Under the pieces are notes generated by a model. It saw nothing but the letters and a program-made list of their open reading frames with translations, was not told where the DNA came from and searched no databases. Both the position numbers and the translations under genes were made by a program. A stretch of DNA of 64,000 nt from Sphingomonas faeni (GTDB lineage Bacteria; Pseudomonadota; Alphaproteobacteria; Sphingomonadales; Sphingomonadaceae), in NCBI RefSeq assembly GCF_030817315.1, contig NZ_JAUSZF010000001.1, forward strand, positions 2,809,001 to 2,873,000, written 5' to 3'. Shown piece by piece: positions 29,690-39,354 of the stretch. Within the stretch, counting starts at the first letter, position 1, and each line of letters begins with the position of its first letter.

Positions 29690-29984
29690 TTACGCGGCTT
29701 GCGCCACTAGCTTTGCGGTTTGCGCGGACCAATTCCAGGGCATAAGTTCGTCCCATCGCGCTGCTGGCCAATCCGCTGCGATCTTCCCAGTGACGTCGGC
29801 GATGTAGGCCTGCGGGTCGACGGCGTTGGCCTGGCAGGTCTGGATGACGGTGTAGATCGCTGCGGCGCGCTCGCGCCCGTCTTCGAACCGGCGAACAGCC
29901 AGTTCCGCCGTCCGACGGCAACGCCGCGCAACGCGCGTTCGGCGATGTTGTTATCGATCTCCAGGCGTCCGTCATCGAGGAAGC
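29690..29984 (-). pseudogene. IS66 tnpC, C-terminal fragment (outer element)
   Basis: The minus strand encodes DDGRLEIDNNIAERALRG and VAVGRRNWLFAGSKTG, the conserved C-terminal catalytic Glu region of IS66 transposases. A frameshift then leads into IYTVIQTCQANAVDP and a tail ending AAQ-like. It is the 3' part of the tnpC whose 5' part lies at 32834-34103. The split falls inside the codons for CRFLDDGR. Confidence 0.88.
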
Positions 29985-30071
29985 GTACGCCTCCGGTAGC
30001 GGCCGCCTTGCCGGTCAGGCGAAGGACCGGTCTTAAGCGCGCTCTTAAGAGTACGCTTAGGAGTAGGTGTT

Positions 30072-30431
30072 GTGGGTCAGATCACGGTTTTCGGCGGGCC
30101 TGAGCGCCGTCGCCGGTGGAGCGATGAGGAGCGGGTGCAAATCCTGGCGGAGGCCTTTGCACCGGGCGCGTTTGTTGCGCAGGTCGCTCGGCGGCATGAT
30201 GTCTCGACGGGGTTGATCTATACTTGGCGCCGCAAGTTTCGCCGACGGTCAAATGCGCCGACTGCGGTCGCCGGCTTTGCCGAAGCGGTGGTCGTTGAGG
30301 ATTGCCCGGTCGAATTGCCGACCGTGCAGCCGACCATCGTCGTTGATCTGGCGCGGGGCGGACGCGTAAGCGTCTTCGCATCAGCGTCGCCCGATCAGGT
30401 GGCCGCGGTGCTCAAGTCCGTGATCCGATGA
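30072..30431 (+). CDS. tnpA: IS66 TnpA accessory protein (inner element)
   Basis: 119 residues from a GTG start. The N-terminal helix-turn-helix RRRRWSDEERVQILAEAFAPGAFVAQVARRHDVSTGLIYTWRRKF is the IS66 OrfA/transposase_8 pattern. It acts with TnpB and TnpC in transposition. The stop overlaps the tnpB start (ATGA), which couples translation. Confidence 0.9.
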   Translation: MGQITVFGGPERRRRWSDEERVQILAEAFAPGAFVAQVARRHDVSTGLIYTWRRKFRRRSNAPTAVAGFAEAVVVEDCPVELPTVQPTIVVDLARGGRVSVFASASPDQVAAVLKSVIR

Positions 30432-30775
30432 TACCTGTTCCGAACGGCGTGAAAGTTTGGCTGGCGTTGGGTCACACGGACATGCGGCGTGGCATGCGTT
30501 CGCTCGCATTGCAGGTTCAGCAAGCGCTGAACAAGGACGTCCATGCCGGCGACCTGTACGTGTTCCGCGGGAAAAGCGGGTCACTGTGTAAGATCCTGTG
30601 GCATGACGGGCTGGGCATGTCGCTGTACGCCAAGCGGCTGGAGCGCGGGCGCTTCGTGTGGCCGGCTGCCAAGGACGGCACGGTCGCGATCTCGGGCTCG
30701 GCGATGGCGTGCCTGCTCGAAGGTATCGACTGGCGCAATCCGCAGGAAACGTGGCGTCCGACCCGGGTTGGGTGA
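30428..30775 (+). CDS. tnpB: IS66 TnpB accessory protein (inner element)
   Basis: 115 residues. TDMRRGMRSLALQVQQALNKD, LYVFRGKSGSLCKILWHDGLGMSLYAKRLERGRFVWP is the highly conserved IS66 Orf2 signature. It is required together with TnpA and TnpC for IS66 transposition. It is intact and overlaps tnpA by 4 bases; 88 bases separate it from tnpC. Confidence 0.93.
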   Translation: MIPVPNGVKVWLALGHTDMRRGMRSLALQVQQALNKDVHAGDLYVFRGKSGSLCKILWHDGLGMSLYAKRLERGRFVWPAAKDGTVAISGSAMACLLEGIDWRNPQETWRPTRVG

Positions 30776-30863
30776 CTACCTCCAGCGGCAGTCAGGATGA
30801 GAAAAGCGGCGGAAATCCGCCAAAAACCATAGGTTTCTCAAGGGTGTTCTGGTATAATCTGGC

Positions 30864-32528
30864 ATGCTTTCGAGCGATGCCTCCGACGAGCTTTTGCAGC
30901 TTCGCACCGAACTGGCGGTCGCTCGTGATCTCGCGGAAAAGGCCCAGGCGAACGCGCTCAATGCCGAAGCCGAAACGGCCCGCGTCAGAGCTATCAATGC
31001 CGATCTGCTAGCCCGCAATGCTCATCTCGAGTTGATGAACGAGAAGATGCGGCGCGACAAATACGGCGCCAGTTCGGAACGCAGCCGTCGGCTGATCGAC
31101 CAGTTGGAACTGACGTTCGAGGAGCTCGAGGCGGACGCCACCGAGGCGGAGGGCTTGGGCGCAATAGCTGCCGCCAAAGCGACGACTTTGACCGCGTTCA
31201 CCCGCGTAAGGTCCACCCGCCGCGACTTCGATCCAGGCTTGCCGCGCGAACAGGTCGTCATCCCGGCACCCGAGCTGTGCCCTTGCTGCGGGTCGGCCGA
31301 CCTCAGCCATCTTCCGGCCGATATTACCGAGACACTCGAAAAGGTGCCCGCCCGCCACAAGGTAATTCAGACCGTACGGGAAAAGGTCTCTTGCCGTCAG
31401 TGCGAGAAGATCAGCCAGCCACCGGCGCCGTTCCACGTCACCCCGAGGGGCATGTTCGGGCCGCACTTTCTGGCCAGTTTGGTCTTTCAGAAATATGGTC
31501 TGCACCAGCCGCTCAACAGTCAGCGCGATCGCCTCGAGAGCGAGGGCATCTCCTTGAGCCTGTCGACGCTCGCAGATCAGATCGGCGCAGTGAGCGTAGC
31601 TGCCAGGCCCTTGTTCCTGCTAATTGAAGCGCACGTCCTGGCGGCCGAGCGTCTCCACGGCGATGACACCACCGTTCCGCGGCTGGCGAAGTACAAGACC
31701 GACGTCGCGCGGATCTGGGATTACGTGCGCGACGACCGCCCGTTCGGCGGTCCAGCACCGCCGGCAGTGCTGTGCTATTACTCGCGGCCCCGGAAAGGCG
31801 AACATCCCCGCGGCCATCTCGCTGGCTATACCGGTATTCTGCAGGTCGACCGCTATGCCGACTTCAACGACCTGTTCCGCGATGGCTGGGCTGACAAACC
31901 GATGACGCGGGCGAACTGCTGGGCTCACGCCCGCCGGCAGTTCTTCGAGCTGGCCGATGTGGCGCGTCAACTCAAGCGCCAGAAGGGCGGCGTGCCGCTC
32001 GTCTCGCCGTTGGCGAAGGAGGCTCTCGAATGGATCGACCAGATCTTCGCGATCGAGCGAGAGATCACCGGGCGGACTGCCGGCGAGCGCCCGAGCGTGC
32101 GCCAGGAACGCGTCGCACCCCTGATCCGAGCACTGGAAACCTGGATGCGGGAAAAGCGCGGCATTCTGTCGCGTCACGATGCCGTCGCCAAAGCGATCGC
32201 CTATCTGCTCAACGACTGGGCGGGGTTCACGACATTCCTCGTGGACGGTCGGATCTGCCTGACGAATAACGCGGCCGAGCGAGAGCTGCGCAGCGTAGCG
32301 CGCGGCAGGAAAGCCTGGTTGTTTGTCGGCTCGGATCGCGGCGGTGAGCGCGCTGCGATGATGTACAGCCTCATCGGCACCGCCAGGCTCAATGGCGTCG
32401 ATCCGCTCGCGTGGCTTACCGACGTCCTTGTCCGCATCGCTGATCTGCCGCAGTCCCGGCTTCATGAGCTGCTGCCTTGGGAATGGATTCGCTTTCGTAA
32501 AACGCCGCTCGTGCAAGAGGCTGCCTGA
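30864..32528 (+). CDS. tnpC: IS66 transposase TnpC (inner element)
   Basis: 554 residues, full length. There is an N-terminal coiled coil with the MRRDKYGASSERS motif (residues 55-75), and a zinc-finger-like CPCCGSADLSHLP and CRQCEKI. The DDE core has HGDDTTVPRL, YTGILQVDRYADFNDL with NCWAHARRQFFEL, and LTNNAAERELRSVARGRKAWLFVGSDRGG near the C-terminus. All catalytic regions are present. It ends TGATGA into the next short gene. Confidence 0.93.
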   Translation: MLSSDASDELLQLRTELAVARDLAEKAQANALNAEAETARVRAINADLLARNAHLELMNEKMRRDKYGASSERSRRLIDQLELTFEELEADATEAEGLGAIAAAKATTLTAFTRVRSTRRDFDPGLPREQVVIPAPELCPCCGSADLSHLPADITETLEKVPARHKVIQTVREKVSCRQCEKISQPPAPFHVTPRGMFGPHFLASLVFQKYGLHQPLNSQRDRLESEGISLSLSTLADQIGAVSVAARPLFLLIEAHVLAAERLHGDDTTVPRLAKYKTDVARIWDYVRDDRPFGGPAPPAVLCYYSRPRKGEHPRGHLAGYTGILQVDRYADFNDLFRDGWADKPMTRANCWAHARRQFFELADVARQLKRQKGGVPLVSPLAKEALEWIDQIFAIEREITGRTAGERPSVRQERVAPLIRALETWMREKRGILSRHDAVAKAIAYLLNDWAGFTTFLVDGRICLTNNAAERELRSVARGRKAWLFVGSDRGGERAAMMYSLIGTARLNGVDPLAWLTDVLVRIADLPQSRLHELLPWEWIRFRKTPLVQEAA

Positions 32529-32779
32529 TGACTGATCCCCAACCCGAACCCGAACTGATCGAATCTTCGCTGAACCGGTCGATCGAGCGAGGTGGCAGGC
32601 GACTGGAAGTCCACATCGTCCGTCTAGCAACTGAGCGAGGGTGGTCTCTCGAAGTGGTCAACGATCACAACACCTCGATCGTCTGGGACGACCAGTTCGA
32701 AACCGATCGCGACGCTGATGCAGCCTTCCAAAGCGCGCTGGCCGAAGAAGGTTGCGAGGCCTTCCTCGACAAGGACTGA
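32528..32779 (+). CDS. Fourth small ORF of the inner IS66
   Basis: 83 residues, acidic (many Glu/Asp, TDPQPEPELIESSLNRSIERGG at the N-terminus, then WSLEVVNDHNTSIVWDDQFETDRDADAAF). The start overlaps the tnpC stop (TGATGA) and the gene lies wholly within the terminal repeats. I do not recognise a domain, but its coupling to tnpC shows it belongs to the element. Function in transposition or regulation is unknown. Confidence 0.7.
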   Translation: MTDPQPEPELIESSLNRSIERGGRRLEVHIVRLATERGWSLEVVNDHNTSIVWDDQFETDRDADAAFQSALAEEGCEAFLDKD

Positions 32780-32833
32780 CGCACCAGCCCCGCTCCGATA
32801 GCCGTCAATCCGCGGCCTCTATCGGATGCGTAC

Positions 32834-34103
32834 GAGGAAGCGGCACAGCGCGGGCCATCGCTTTGTGCCATAGGCGATAGCCTTGGCCATGTCGGACTTT
32901 GGCAACAGCCGGCGCAGTGCCGCGTCCAGTGCCTCGCGCAGCGCATCGACCAGCGGCGTCGTCCGGTTCTGCCGCGCCGCCAGTTGCACGTCGGGCGGCC
33001 TGCCGCGGACCTCGGCTTCTATGCCGTACAAGGCACCGATGCGTTCAAGAATGTCGGTGGTCAGCGGCGTGGCAACCCGCTCGTGCAGGTCGAACACCTT
33101 GCGCCTGAAATGGGCCCAGCACGCGACTTCGGTGACGCCGCTTCGATAGAGCGCGTCGTAACCAGCATACGCGTCGGCCTGGAGGAAACCTCGAAATTCG
33201 GCGAGATGGGCTTGCGGATGTGCACCGGTGCGGTCGGTCGTGAAGTGATACCATGTCGCAGGCGAGGTCGTGTTGCCCGAGGCCCGGTCGTCGACCGCAT
33301 ACACCCACAGCCGCCCGGTCGCGGTGCGTCCGCGACCGGGGTCGAGCACGGGAACTGGCGTGTCGTCCGCGTCGATCTTGTCGCCTTGCAGCACTTCCTC
33401 ACGGATGCGGCTGACGATGGGGTCGAGCAGCGCTGCTGCCTGACCGACCCAGCCCGCCCGCGTCGAGCGGTCGATGTCCAGGCCTTGGGCGGCCATCATC
33501 TCGGACTGCCGGTAAAGCGGCAGATGATGGTCGAACTTCGAGACGACGACATGCGCCAGCGTTGCAAATGTCGCCTTCCGGCGGGCGACCGCCTTCACCG
33601 GGGCAGCCGCCTGGACGATCTTCTCACAGGTCCGGCAGCTATATTTCGGTCGGACGTTCCGCACCAAGCGCCAGTGCACCGGCAGGACGTCGAGCATCTC
33701 ATGGGCGTCTTGCCCGAGGCGGCGTAGAGCACCCCCGCAGTCCGGGCATGTGCAGGCGCCGGACGCGGGTTCGTGGACGACCTCCTGGCAAGGCAGGTGG
33801 TCGGGCAACACACGGACTGGTGCGAGCCGCACGGGCGTGTCTGACAAGGTCGCGCCGATCTCCGTCCGGGACTGCGCTCTCGGTTTCCAGTTCCTCAAGC
33901 GCGAGTTTGAGCTGGGCGATCTCGCGCGTCAGCTTCTCGGAGGATGCGCCGAACTGCATCCGCCGCAGCCGGGCGATCTGTCCACGCAGTGTCTCGATGA
34001 GCAGGTCGCGGGCGGCAAGTGCTGCATTGGCCCGGGCGAGCGACGCCTCCAGCACGGCAATCCGGGCCTCGGCATCAGATGGGGCAAGAGGGGCTTGCGA
34101 CAC
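32834..34103 (-). pseudogene. IS66 tnpC, N-terminal and central part (outer element)
   Basis: The N-terminal frame (about 33880-34103) has RIAVLEASLARANAALAARD and LRRMQFGASSEKLTREIAQL. The main frame (from about 33880 down) has CPDCGGALRRLGQD, CRTCEKIVQAAAPV, GDKIDADDTPVPVLDPGRGRT and CWAHFRRKVFDLHE. A frameshift near 33860-33885 joins them. The gene is then cut by the inner IS66 after ALCRFL. The rest of tnpC is at 29690-29984. Confidence 0.88.
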
Positions 34104-34185
34104 CTCATTTTTATAGCAGTTCGCGCACTTTCACCCGAGCAAAAATGGCGGAAAAGCTACGTTTTTAGCCTGCCAATGTTGGTGT

Positions 34186-34512
34186 CTATGTCCGCTCTGG
34201 GCGGCGCCGGTCGACGCCCTCTAGAAGCATCGATACCTGCGCCGATGTAAGCGTCACTGTGCCGGTCGCGGTCACTGGCCAGACAAAACGCCCCCGGTCC
34301 ATCCGCTTCGAAAACAGGCACAGGCCCTGACCGTCGAACCACAGCAACTTGATCAGGCCGCCGCGCTTGCTACGGAACGCGAACAGCGCACCGGAATGTG
34401 GTTTCTCCCGGAGCAACTGCTTCACCAATACCGCCAGGCCATCAAAGCCCTTGCGCATGTTGTTGACGCCGCACGCCAGGAATATCCGCGTCGATGTCGG
34501 CTGCGGGATCAT
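34186..34512 (-). CDS. tnpB: IS66 TnpB accessory protein (outer element)
   Basis: 108 residues. RIFLACGVNNMRKGFDGLAVLVKQLL, then FAFRSKRGGLIKLLWFDGQGLCLFSKRMDRGRFVWP, is the complete IS66 Orf2 signature. The frame is intact, but the element's tnpA and tnpC are broken. The ATG overlaps the end of tnpA (ATGA). Confidence 0.9.
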   Translation of the reverse strand: MIPQPTSTRIFLACGVNNMRKGFDGLAVLVKQLLREKPHSGALFAFRSKRGGLIKLLWFDGQGLCLFSKRMDRGRFVWPVTATGTVTLTSAQVSMLLEGVDRRRPERT

Positions 34513-34969
34513 CGCGCCAGCACGCCGATCACGCGCGATAGCGCCTCGGCGTCGACCGTGCCATCGACCGCCAGTCGCACACCCGACGGCAGCTCGATGC
34601 CGATATGCCCCGTGGTCCGGGCGTCCGCTGCCACCTCGACGGCGGCGCCGACAGCATCACGGGCGGATCGCTGACCCGGACTTCGGCAAATGCGGTCTGG
34701 GGCCGGGCCGGCACTCCACTCAGTGCACCCGACATCGCCTGGCGCCGCCAAGTGTAGATCGCGCCGTTGCCAATCTCGTGGCGCTCGACCGCTGCCCGGA
34801 CCAATCCATCCGGCCCAAATGCATCGCGCAGGATCGCCAGCTTCTGCTCGACCGTCCAGCGGCGCCGGCCCGACACCCGCCCGACAATCTCGATACGACC
34901 ACTCATACGACCGGTCACTACATCTGCGGGTGGTTCGGTGATCTCGTCTGACATTACGGCCCCGTTCAA
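34509..34969 (-). pseudogene. tnpA: IS66 tnpA, frameshifted (outer element)
   Basis: The N-terminal frame has GRRRWTVEQKLAILRDAFGPDGLVRAAVERHEIGNGAIYTWRRQ, the OrfA helix-turn-helix. The native C-terminus (TTGHIGIELPSGVRLAVDGTVDAEALSRVIGVL) lies in another frame, so an indel around 34640-34690 separates the two halves. The start may be the ATG at 34969 or 34954. Confidence 0.8.
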
Positions 34970-35087
34970 AGAGCCGCCATCAACCCGTTGAACGCTCCCC
35001 TACAAGGCGACCTTCAGACCACGCTTACTTACGATTAGAATTTTGCAGAGATATTCAATCGGCGGCATTTAAGCACGCCACGCCATT

Positions 35088-36101
35088 TCATTTGCCATAA
35101 TACTCTCGATACCACTCAACGAACTTCGTCACACCCTCGCGCACGCCTGTCTTGGGCGAGTATCCAGTGAGCGACTTTAGCAGGTTCGCGTCCGCCCACG
35201 TTGCCGGCACATCGCCGGCTTGCATCGGCATAAGGTTGCGCTCCGCCTTGCGTCCGGTGGCATCTTCGATCGTTTGGATGAAATCGGTGAGTTGCACCGC
35301 GTCGGAGTTGCCGATGTTGACCACGCGCCAGGGGGCGACGGGCGACAGGCTGTCGCCTTCGGGAACGGCCTCGCCATTGATGGGGCGGACGGGGGGGGTG
35401 TCGATCAGCAGGCGGATAGCTTCGACAAGATCCTCGACGTAAGTGAAGTCGCGCTTCATATCACCGTAGTTGTAAACGTCGATCAGGTCGCCTGCGAGGA
35501 TCGCCTTGGTGAACTTGAACAGAGCCATGTCCGGGCGGCCCCACGGGCCGTACACAGTGAAAAATCGGAACATCGTCACCGGCAGGCCGAACAGGTGCGC
35601 ATAGCTGTGCGACATGTTCTCGGTCGCCTTCTTGGTGGCCGCATAGAACGACATTTGGTGGTCGGCCTTATCGGTTTCCCGGTAAGGCATCTCGGTGTTG
35701 GCGCCAAAGGCAGAAGAGGTAGAGGCGAGCAGCAGGTGCTCAGGTGGATGAGCGCGCGCGGCTTCGAGCAACTCGAACGTGCCAACGATGTTGCTTTCCA
35801 GATAGGACCGCGGGTTCTCAATCGAGTAGCGCACGCCCGCCTGAGCGGCGAGGTGAATCACCACGTCGGGCTTTTCACGCGCAAAAATCTCCATCAGCAG
35901 ATCGGGCGTCTCGACATAGTCCTCGATCGCCTGGAAGTGCTCAGACTGGAGTAACCGGGCCTGGCGCCGTTGCTTGAGCGACACCTCATAATAGTCGGTC
36001 ATCGCGTCGAGGCCAATGACGCGGAACCCGTCGCGGAGCAATCGCTCGCAGACGAAGGACCCGATGAAGCCGGCCGAGCCGGTGACGAGGGCGGTACGCA
36101 T
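35088..36101 (-). CDS. NAD-dependent epimerase, UDP-glucuronate 4-epimerase-like
   Basis: 337 residues, extended SDR. The Rossmann motif TGSAGFIG is at residues 7-14. HLAAQAGVRYSIENPRSYLESNIVGTFELLEAAR and the catalytic SFYAATKKATE (YxxxK) follow, then FRFFTVYGPWGRPDMALFKF. This composite is typical of UDP-glucuronate 4-epimerases (LspL/Cap1J) making UDP-galacturonate. The start at 36101 is right before the Rossmann fold; the frame is open upstream, but that part overlaps the dehydrogenase gene. It lies 4 bases after the UDP-sugar dehydrogenase gene and probably uses its product. Confidence 0.88.
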   Translation of the reverse strand: MRTALVTGSAGFIGSFVCERLLRDGFRVIGLDAMTDYYEVSLKQRRQARLLQSEHFQAIEDYVETPDLLMEIFAREKPDVVIHLAAQAGVRYSIENPRSYLESNIVGTFELLEAARAHPPEHLLLASTSSAFGANTEMPYRETDKADHQMSFYAATKKATENMSHSYAHLFGLPVTMFRFFTVYGPWGRPDMALFKFTKAILAGDLIDVYNYGDMKRDFTYVEDLVEAIRLLIDTPPVRPINGEAVPEGDSLSPVAPWRVVNIGNSDAVQLTDFIQTIEDATGRKAERNLMPMQAGDVPATWADANLLKSLTGYSPKTGVREGVTKFVEWYREYYGK

Positions 36102-36105
36102 GGGT

Positions 36106-37272
36106 TTAATCCGATCCGAACAAGTCGCGGGTGAAAATTTTCTCGGCGGCATCTTCAATCTCGGGCGCCATGCGGTTGGCAAGAATGATATCGCAGTCTT
36201 CCTTGAACGCGGCCAGATCGCGAACAACCTTTGAGCCGAAGAACTCGTTCTCCTGCATTGCCGGCTCGTAGATCACCACTTCGATGCCCTTGGCCTTTAT
36301 CCGCTTTATGATACCCTGGATCGACGAGTCGCGGAAATTGTCCGATCCCGCCTTCATCACTAAGCGAAACACGCCGACCCTGCGGGGTGACTTGGCGATG
36401 ATCTTTTCAGCGAGAAAGTCTTTGCGGGTGCGGTTGGCGTCGACGATCGCACGGATCAGGTTCTGGGGCACATCGGAGTAGTTGGCCAGCAGCTGCTTGG
36501 TATCTTTTGGCAGGCAATAGCCGCCGTAACCGAAACTGGGGTTGTTATAGTGCGCACCGATACGCGGATCGAGGCCGATGCCGGTAATGATCTGGCGGGT
36601 GTCCATGCCGAGGCCGATAGCGTAGCTGTCCAGTTCGTTAAAGAACGCCACGCGCATGGCAAGGTAGGTGTTGGCGAACAGCTTGACTGCCTCGGCCTCA
36701 TTGGAATCGCAGAACAGGACCTGGACATCGCTTTTCTGCGCGCCCTGTAGCAGCAAGTCGGCGAAGATCCGCGCGCGTTCGGACCGCTCGCCTACGATGA
36801 TGCGCGAGGGGTAGAGGTTGTCGTACAGTGCCCTGCCCTCCCGCAGGAACTCGGGACTGAAGATGACTTGCTCGGTCCCCAGCCGCTGACGCACGTCCTT
36901 GACGAAGCCGACGGGGATGGTCGACTTAATGACGATGGTGGCTTGCGGGTTGCCCGCCGTAGCAGTCCGGATCACTGCTTCGACCGACGACGTGTCGAAT
37001 TGGTTGCTGTCGACGTCGTAATTCGTCGGGGTGGCGACGATTACGTAGTCTGCCCAGGCCAGCGCCGTTTGCGGATCGAGTGTGGCAGTCAGGTTCAACG
37101 GCTTGGTCGCGAGGAACTCTTCCAGTTCGGCATCAACAATGGGCGATTTCCGCGCGTTGACCATATCGACCCGGCCGGCAGTGATATCGACCGCGACGAC
37201 CTCATTGTGCTGAGCCAGGAGGACTGCGTTGGACAGTCCGACATAGCCGAGCCCAAACACTGCGATCTTCAT
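36106..37272 (-). CDS. ugd: UDP-glucose 6-dehydrogenase family protein
   Basis: 388 residues. The N-terminal NAD-binding [15 protein letters not shown], a central KSTIPVGFV and [13 protein letters not shown], the catalytic loop [15 protein letters not shown] with Cys, and the C-terminal UDP-binding region [21 protein letters not shown] are all present. It oxidises UDP-glucose to UDP-glucuronate in the cytoplasm. It is immediately upstream of the epimerase gene; together they can supply UDP-glucuronate and UDP-galacturonate for the EPS. Confidence 0.9.
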   Translation of the reverse strand: MKIAVFGLGYVGLSNAVLLAQHNEVVAVDITAGRVDMVNARKSPIVDAELEEFLATKPLNLTATLDPQTALAWADYVIVATPTNYDVDSNQFDTSSVEAVIRTATAGNPQATIVIKSTIPVGFVKDVRQRLGTEQVIFSPEFLREGRALYDNLYPSRIIVGERSERARIFADLLLQGAQKSDVQVLFCDSNEAEAVKLFANTYLAMRVAFFNELDSYAIGLGMDTRQIITGIGLDPRIGAHYNNPSFGYGGYCLPKDTKQLLANYSDVPQNLIRAIVDANRTRKDFLAEKIIAKSPRRVGVFRLVMKAGSDNFRDSSIQGIIKRIKAKGIEVVIYEPAMQENEFFGSKVVRDLAAFKEDCDIILANRMAPEIEDAAEKIFTRDLFGSD

Positions 37273-37802
37273 CCATCGTTCCCCGCATCACTCGAAATTT
37301 CTTGCCGCATTCACCGCCCCCCACGATCGCTCGTCTATTCTTGCTCGATTGCCACATGGTTCTCGATGCCAAATGCGACAGACACACTGCACTATGCTGC
37401 AACTGCATAATCGAGACATATACGAGTTTGCATTTGGTGAGAACAGAAACTTGTTAATCTCGAATGTAGATAATCGCCAATTTACAGGAAAGGCTGCGAC
37501 GAACACCAGTATCGTAGGAAGGAAAAGGCATCATAATCCTTCCAACGCGTTCAGATTAGCCCATATTTTGTTTTGTAGAACCGTCTCTCGACCACACAAT
37601 CTTGGCCGCAGGCCATCAAGCCCTAATTGTATGCAATTTATTACAGGGCGGCCACTTGGACACTTGGCAGTACTGAATCGTCAGGACGATATCGATATGT
37701 TGGAGCCTGACCGAAGACTGTGTTAGGCGATTTCAATAACTTGTGTTTCACCGGGGGCTGGCGGGGCCCACATGGGCTAGCCTAAAACCGCTCGGCGCGA
37801 GT
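37273..37802. other. Non-coding, AT-rich stretch upstream of ugd
   Basis: About 530 bases without a credible gene. It holds the promoter region of the minus-strand ugd operon. Composition is clearly more AT-rich than ugd. No direct regulatory motif can be named. Confidence 0.4.
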
Positions 37803-38080
37803 ATGACAAAAGCAAGCTGCGCTACGCAAGCGACTGAACCGCCGAGGAATGGGCTATTGTCCGGCCATTATTGAGGCGAACCTCCAAGATGGGACGCCCG
37901 CGCGCAGAACCTGTGGGAAGCGATCCGGTATATCGCATCGACAGGGTGCCAATGGGCGCAACTGTCTAAGGACTTACCGCCCATCACGACGGTGCAATAT
38001 CATTTCCACCGGATGGGCGACAACGGCCAGCTCGATTTCATTAACGCGGTGCTGGAGGCATGCGGCTATCGGAAGGTCAC
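37803..38080 (+). pseudogene. IS5-family transposase, N-terminal remnant
   Basis: Scattered over frames are EYDKSKLRYASD, a stop, TAEEWAIVRPLL, then NLWEAIRYIASTGCQWAQL, SKDLPPITTVQYHFHRMGDNGQLDFINAVL. This order matches the N-terminus of IS5/IS1182-like DDE transposases (YASD-TDAEW-CQWRxLPxDFPP-TVQYYF). There are in-frame stops and shifts and no catalytic domain. Sequence from 38081 to 38776 holds nothing else I can identify; it is probably decayed. Confidence 0.65.
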
Positions 38081-38848
38081 TAGCCGGTGTCGAACTACGG
38101 CAAACACGGTGATGTTTATTGTGAGGCAGTCGAGAGCAGGCGTGAAGCACTCCGTAGCAGGCGGGCGCGTACGATACCGCGTCAAAACGGCGCTATGCCC
38201 GCCTCATCACGTTAACCGGCGGTCTTACCTCCAGCGTCGAGCATGCTTTGGGCGTTACATTTTTACTCAGGCAGCTTCCTGATTTCAATCGCCTTTTCTC
38301 GCTTCTAAAGCGTTGCAGTGACTTATTAAATTCTTTCAATACTGTTTAATGAAGTACACCGAGCGCATTATCGAATCAGTATTAAGTTCTTGATCGGTAA
38401 TGTCGGAGACAGCGACAACGACACTCCGACCGGGGCGATCAACAGGCTTTTACATATCCGTGGCGACTCACCGGCGCAGGCCATAGCGCAGCTTCGTAGC
38501 TGCCGAATATGCCGTGCCCGAATGGATCGGCCACTTCCGCCATCGCCGACTGATCGCGCCCATCGGCAAAATCCCGTCCGCTGAAGCCGAAGATTAATAT
38601 CATGCTGATGCAAACCAATGGTATCGCGGCTTAAATTGACAATACGACCCCTCCGACATACTCCGAACGCTTTATACATTCGGCATATGATGTGACCTCT
38701 GACTTAGTATTGCGAGAATTAGAGTGACCATTGCAGGAGGACGCTAATCGCGCTAGCCTTACCTATGGTCGTTTCCTAATTCTCTGTTCAGATACTTGTC
38801 CCTAAGCGCTTCGGCGACAGCCGCGGATGGTTCACCGAGGTTTATTCG

Positions 38849-39343
38849 GTGCCTGCCTTCGAAAAGCTCAGTATTCCGTGCACCTTCGTGCAAGACAATC
38901 ACTCGCTGTCGGTGCCGGCATTCACGTTGCGCGGTCTGCATTTCCAGACACCGCCCCGTGGGCAAGACAAGCTGGTGCGGTGCGTGCGGGGCGCGATCTT
39001 CGATGTGGCTGTCGACATCCGCAAGGGCTCGCCGACCTACGGCCAGTGGGTCGGTGCCGAGCTGTCGGCGGAGAACGGTCACCAGCTGTTTATTCCAATC
39101 GGCTTCGCGCACGGTTTCGTGACGCTCGAGGACAATTGCGAAGTCAGCTACAAATGCTCGGACACCTACGCGCCCGAGAACGATGGCGGCATCCGCTGGG
39201 ATGACCCCGCGATCGGCATCGACTGGCCGATGCCTGCCGGCACCGCGCCCGAGCTTTCGCCGAAGGATGCGGTGCAGCCGTTGCTCGCCGATTTCGACAG
39301 CCCCTTTCCCTATGACGGCCGCCCGCTGGCGCCGCTCGCCTGA
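38849..39343 (+). CDS. rmlC: dTDP-4-dehydrorhamnose 3,5-epimerase, 5' end lost
   Basis: The RmlC cupin: [28 protein letters not shown] with active-site His, then [25 protein letters not shown] and a C-terminal DPAIGIDWP. The family's early residues ILVPKRFGDSRGWFTEVYS are in frame upstream, but the frame is closed by a TAA at 38777 with no start codon between. The first start is therefore the GTG at 38849, which removes about 38 N-terminal residues. It may be inactive. It precedes rmlB by 11 bases. Confidence 0.82.
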   Translation: MPAFEKLSIPCTFVQDNHSLSVPAFTLRGLHFQTPPRGQDKLVRCVRGAIFDVAVDIRKGSPTYGQWVGAELSAENGHQLFIPIGFAHGFVTLEDNCEVSYKCSDTYAPENDGGIRWDDPAIGIDWPMPAGTAPELSPKDAVQPLLADFDSPFPYDGRPLAPLA

Positions 39344-39354
39344 AGGATAGTTTC

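Larger units (their letters stand above)
29985..32833 (+). mobile_element. IS66-family element (inner copy), apparently complete
   Basis: The terminal inverted repeats begin GTACGC and match at 19 of 22 positions (29985-30006 against reversed 32812-32833). The 8-base target duplication GAGGAAGC is exact at 29977-29984 and 32834-32841. It carries tnpA, tnpB, tnpC and a fourth short gene, all intact and on the plus strand. Total length is 2849 bases. Intact frames and perfect duplication suggest a recent insertion into the older outer IS66. Confidence 0.93.
29665..35028 (-). mobile_element. IS66-family element (outer copy), interrupted by a second IS66
   Basis: The ends share the inverted repeat GTAAGCGTGG (29665-29674 and, reversed, 35019-35028) with partial matches beyond. 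The element is flanked by the exact 8-base duplication TTACGATT at 29657-29664 and 35029-35036. Minus-strand order is tnpA, tnpB, tnpC. The inner IS66 (29985-32833) sits inside tnpC; without it and its duplication the element is about 2.5 kb, the usual IS66 size. tnpA and tnpC also carry frameshifts, so this copy is dead. Confidence 0.92.

Noticed and set aside
29665..35028. Composite transposon of two IS66 carrying cargo
   Set aside because: The two elements are nested, not flanking; no cargo other than the tnpC halves lies between them.
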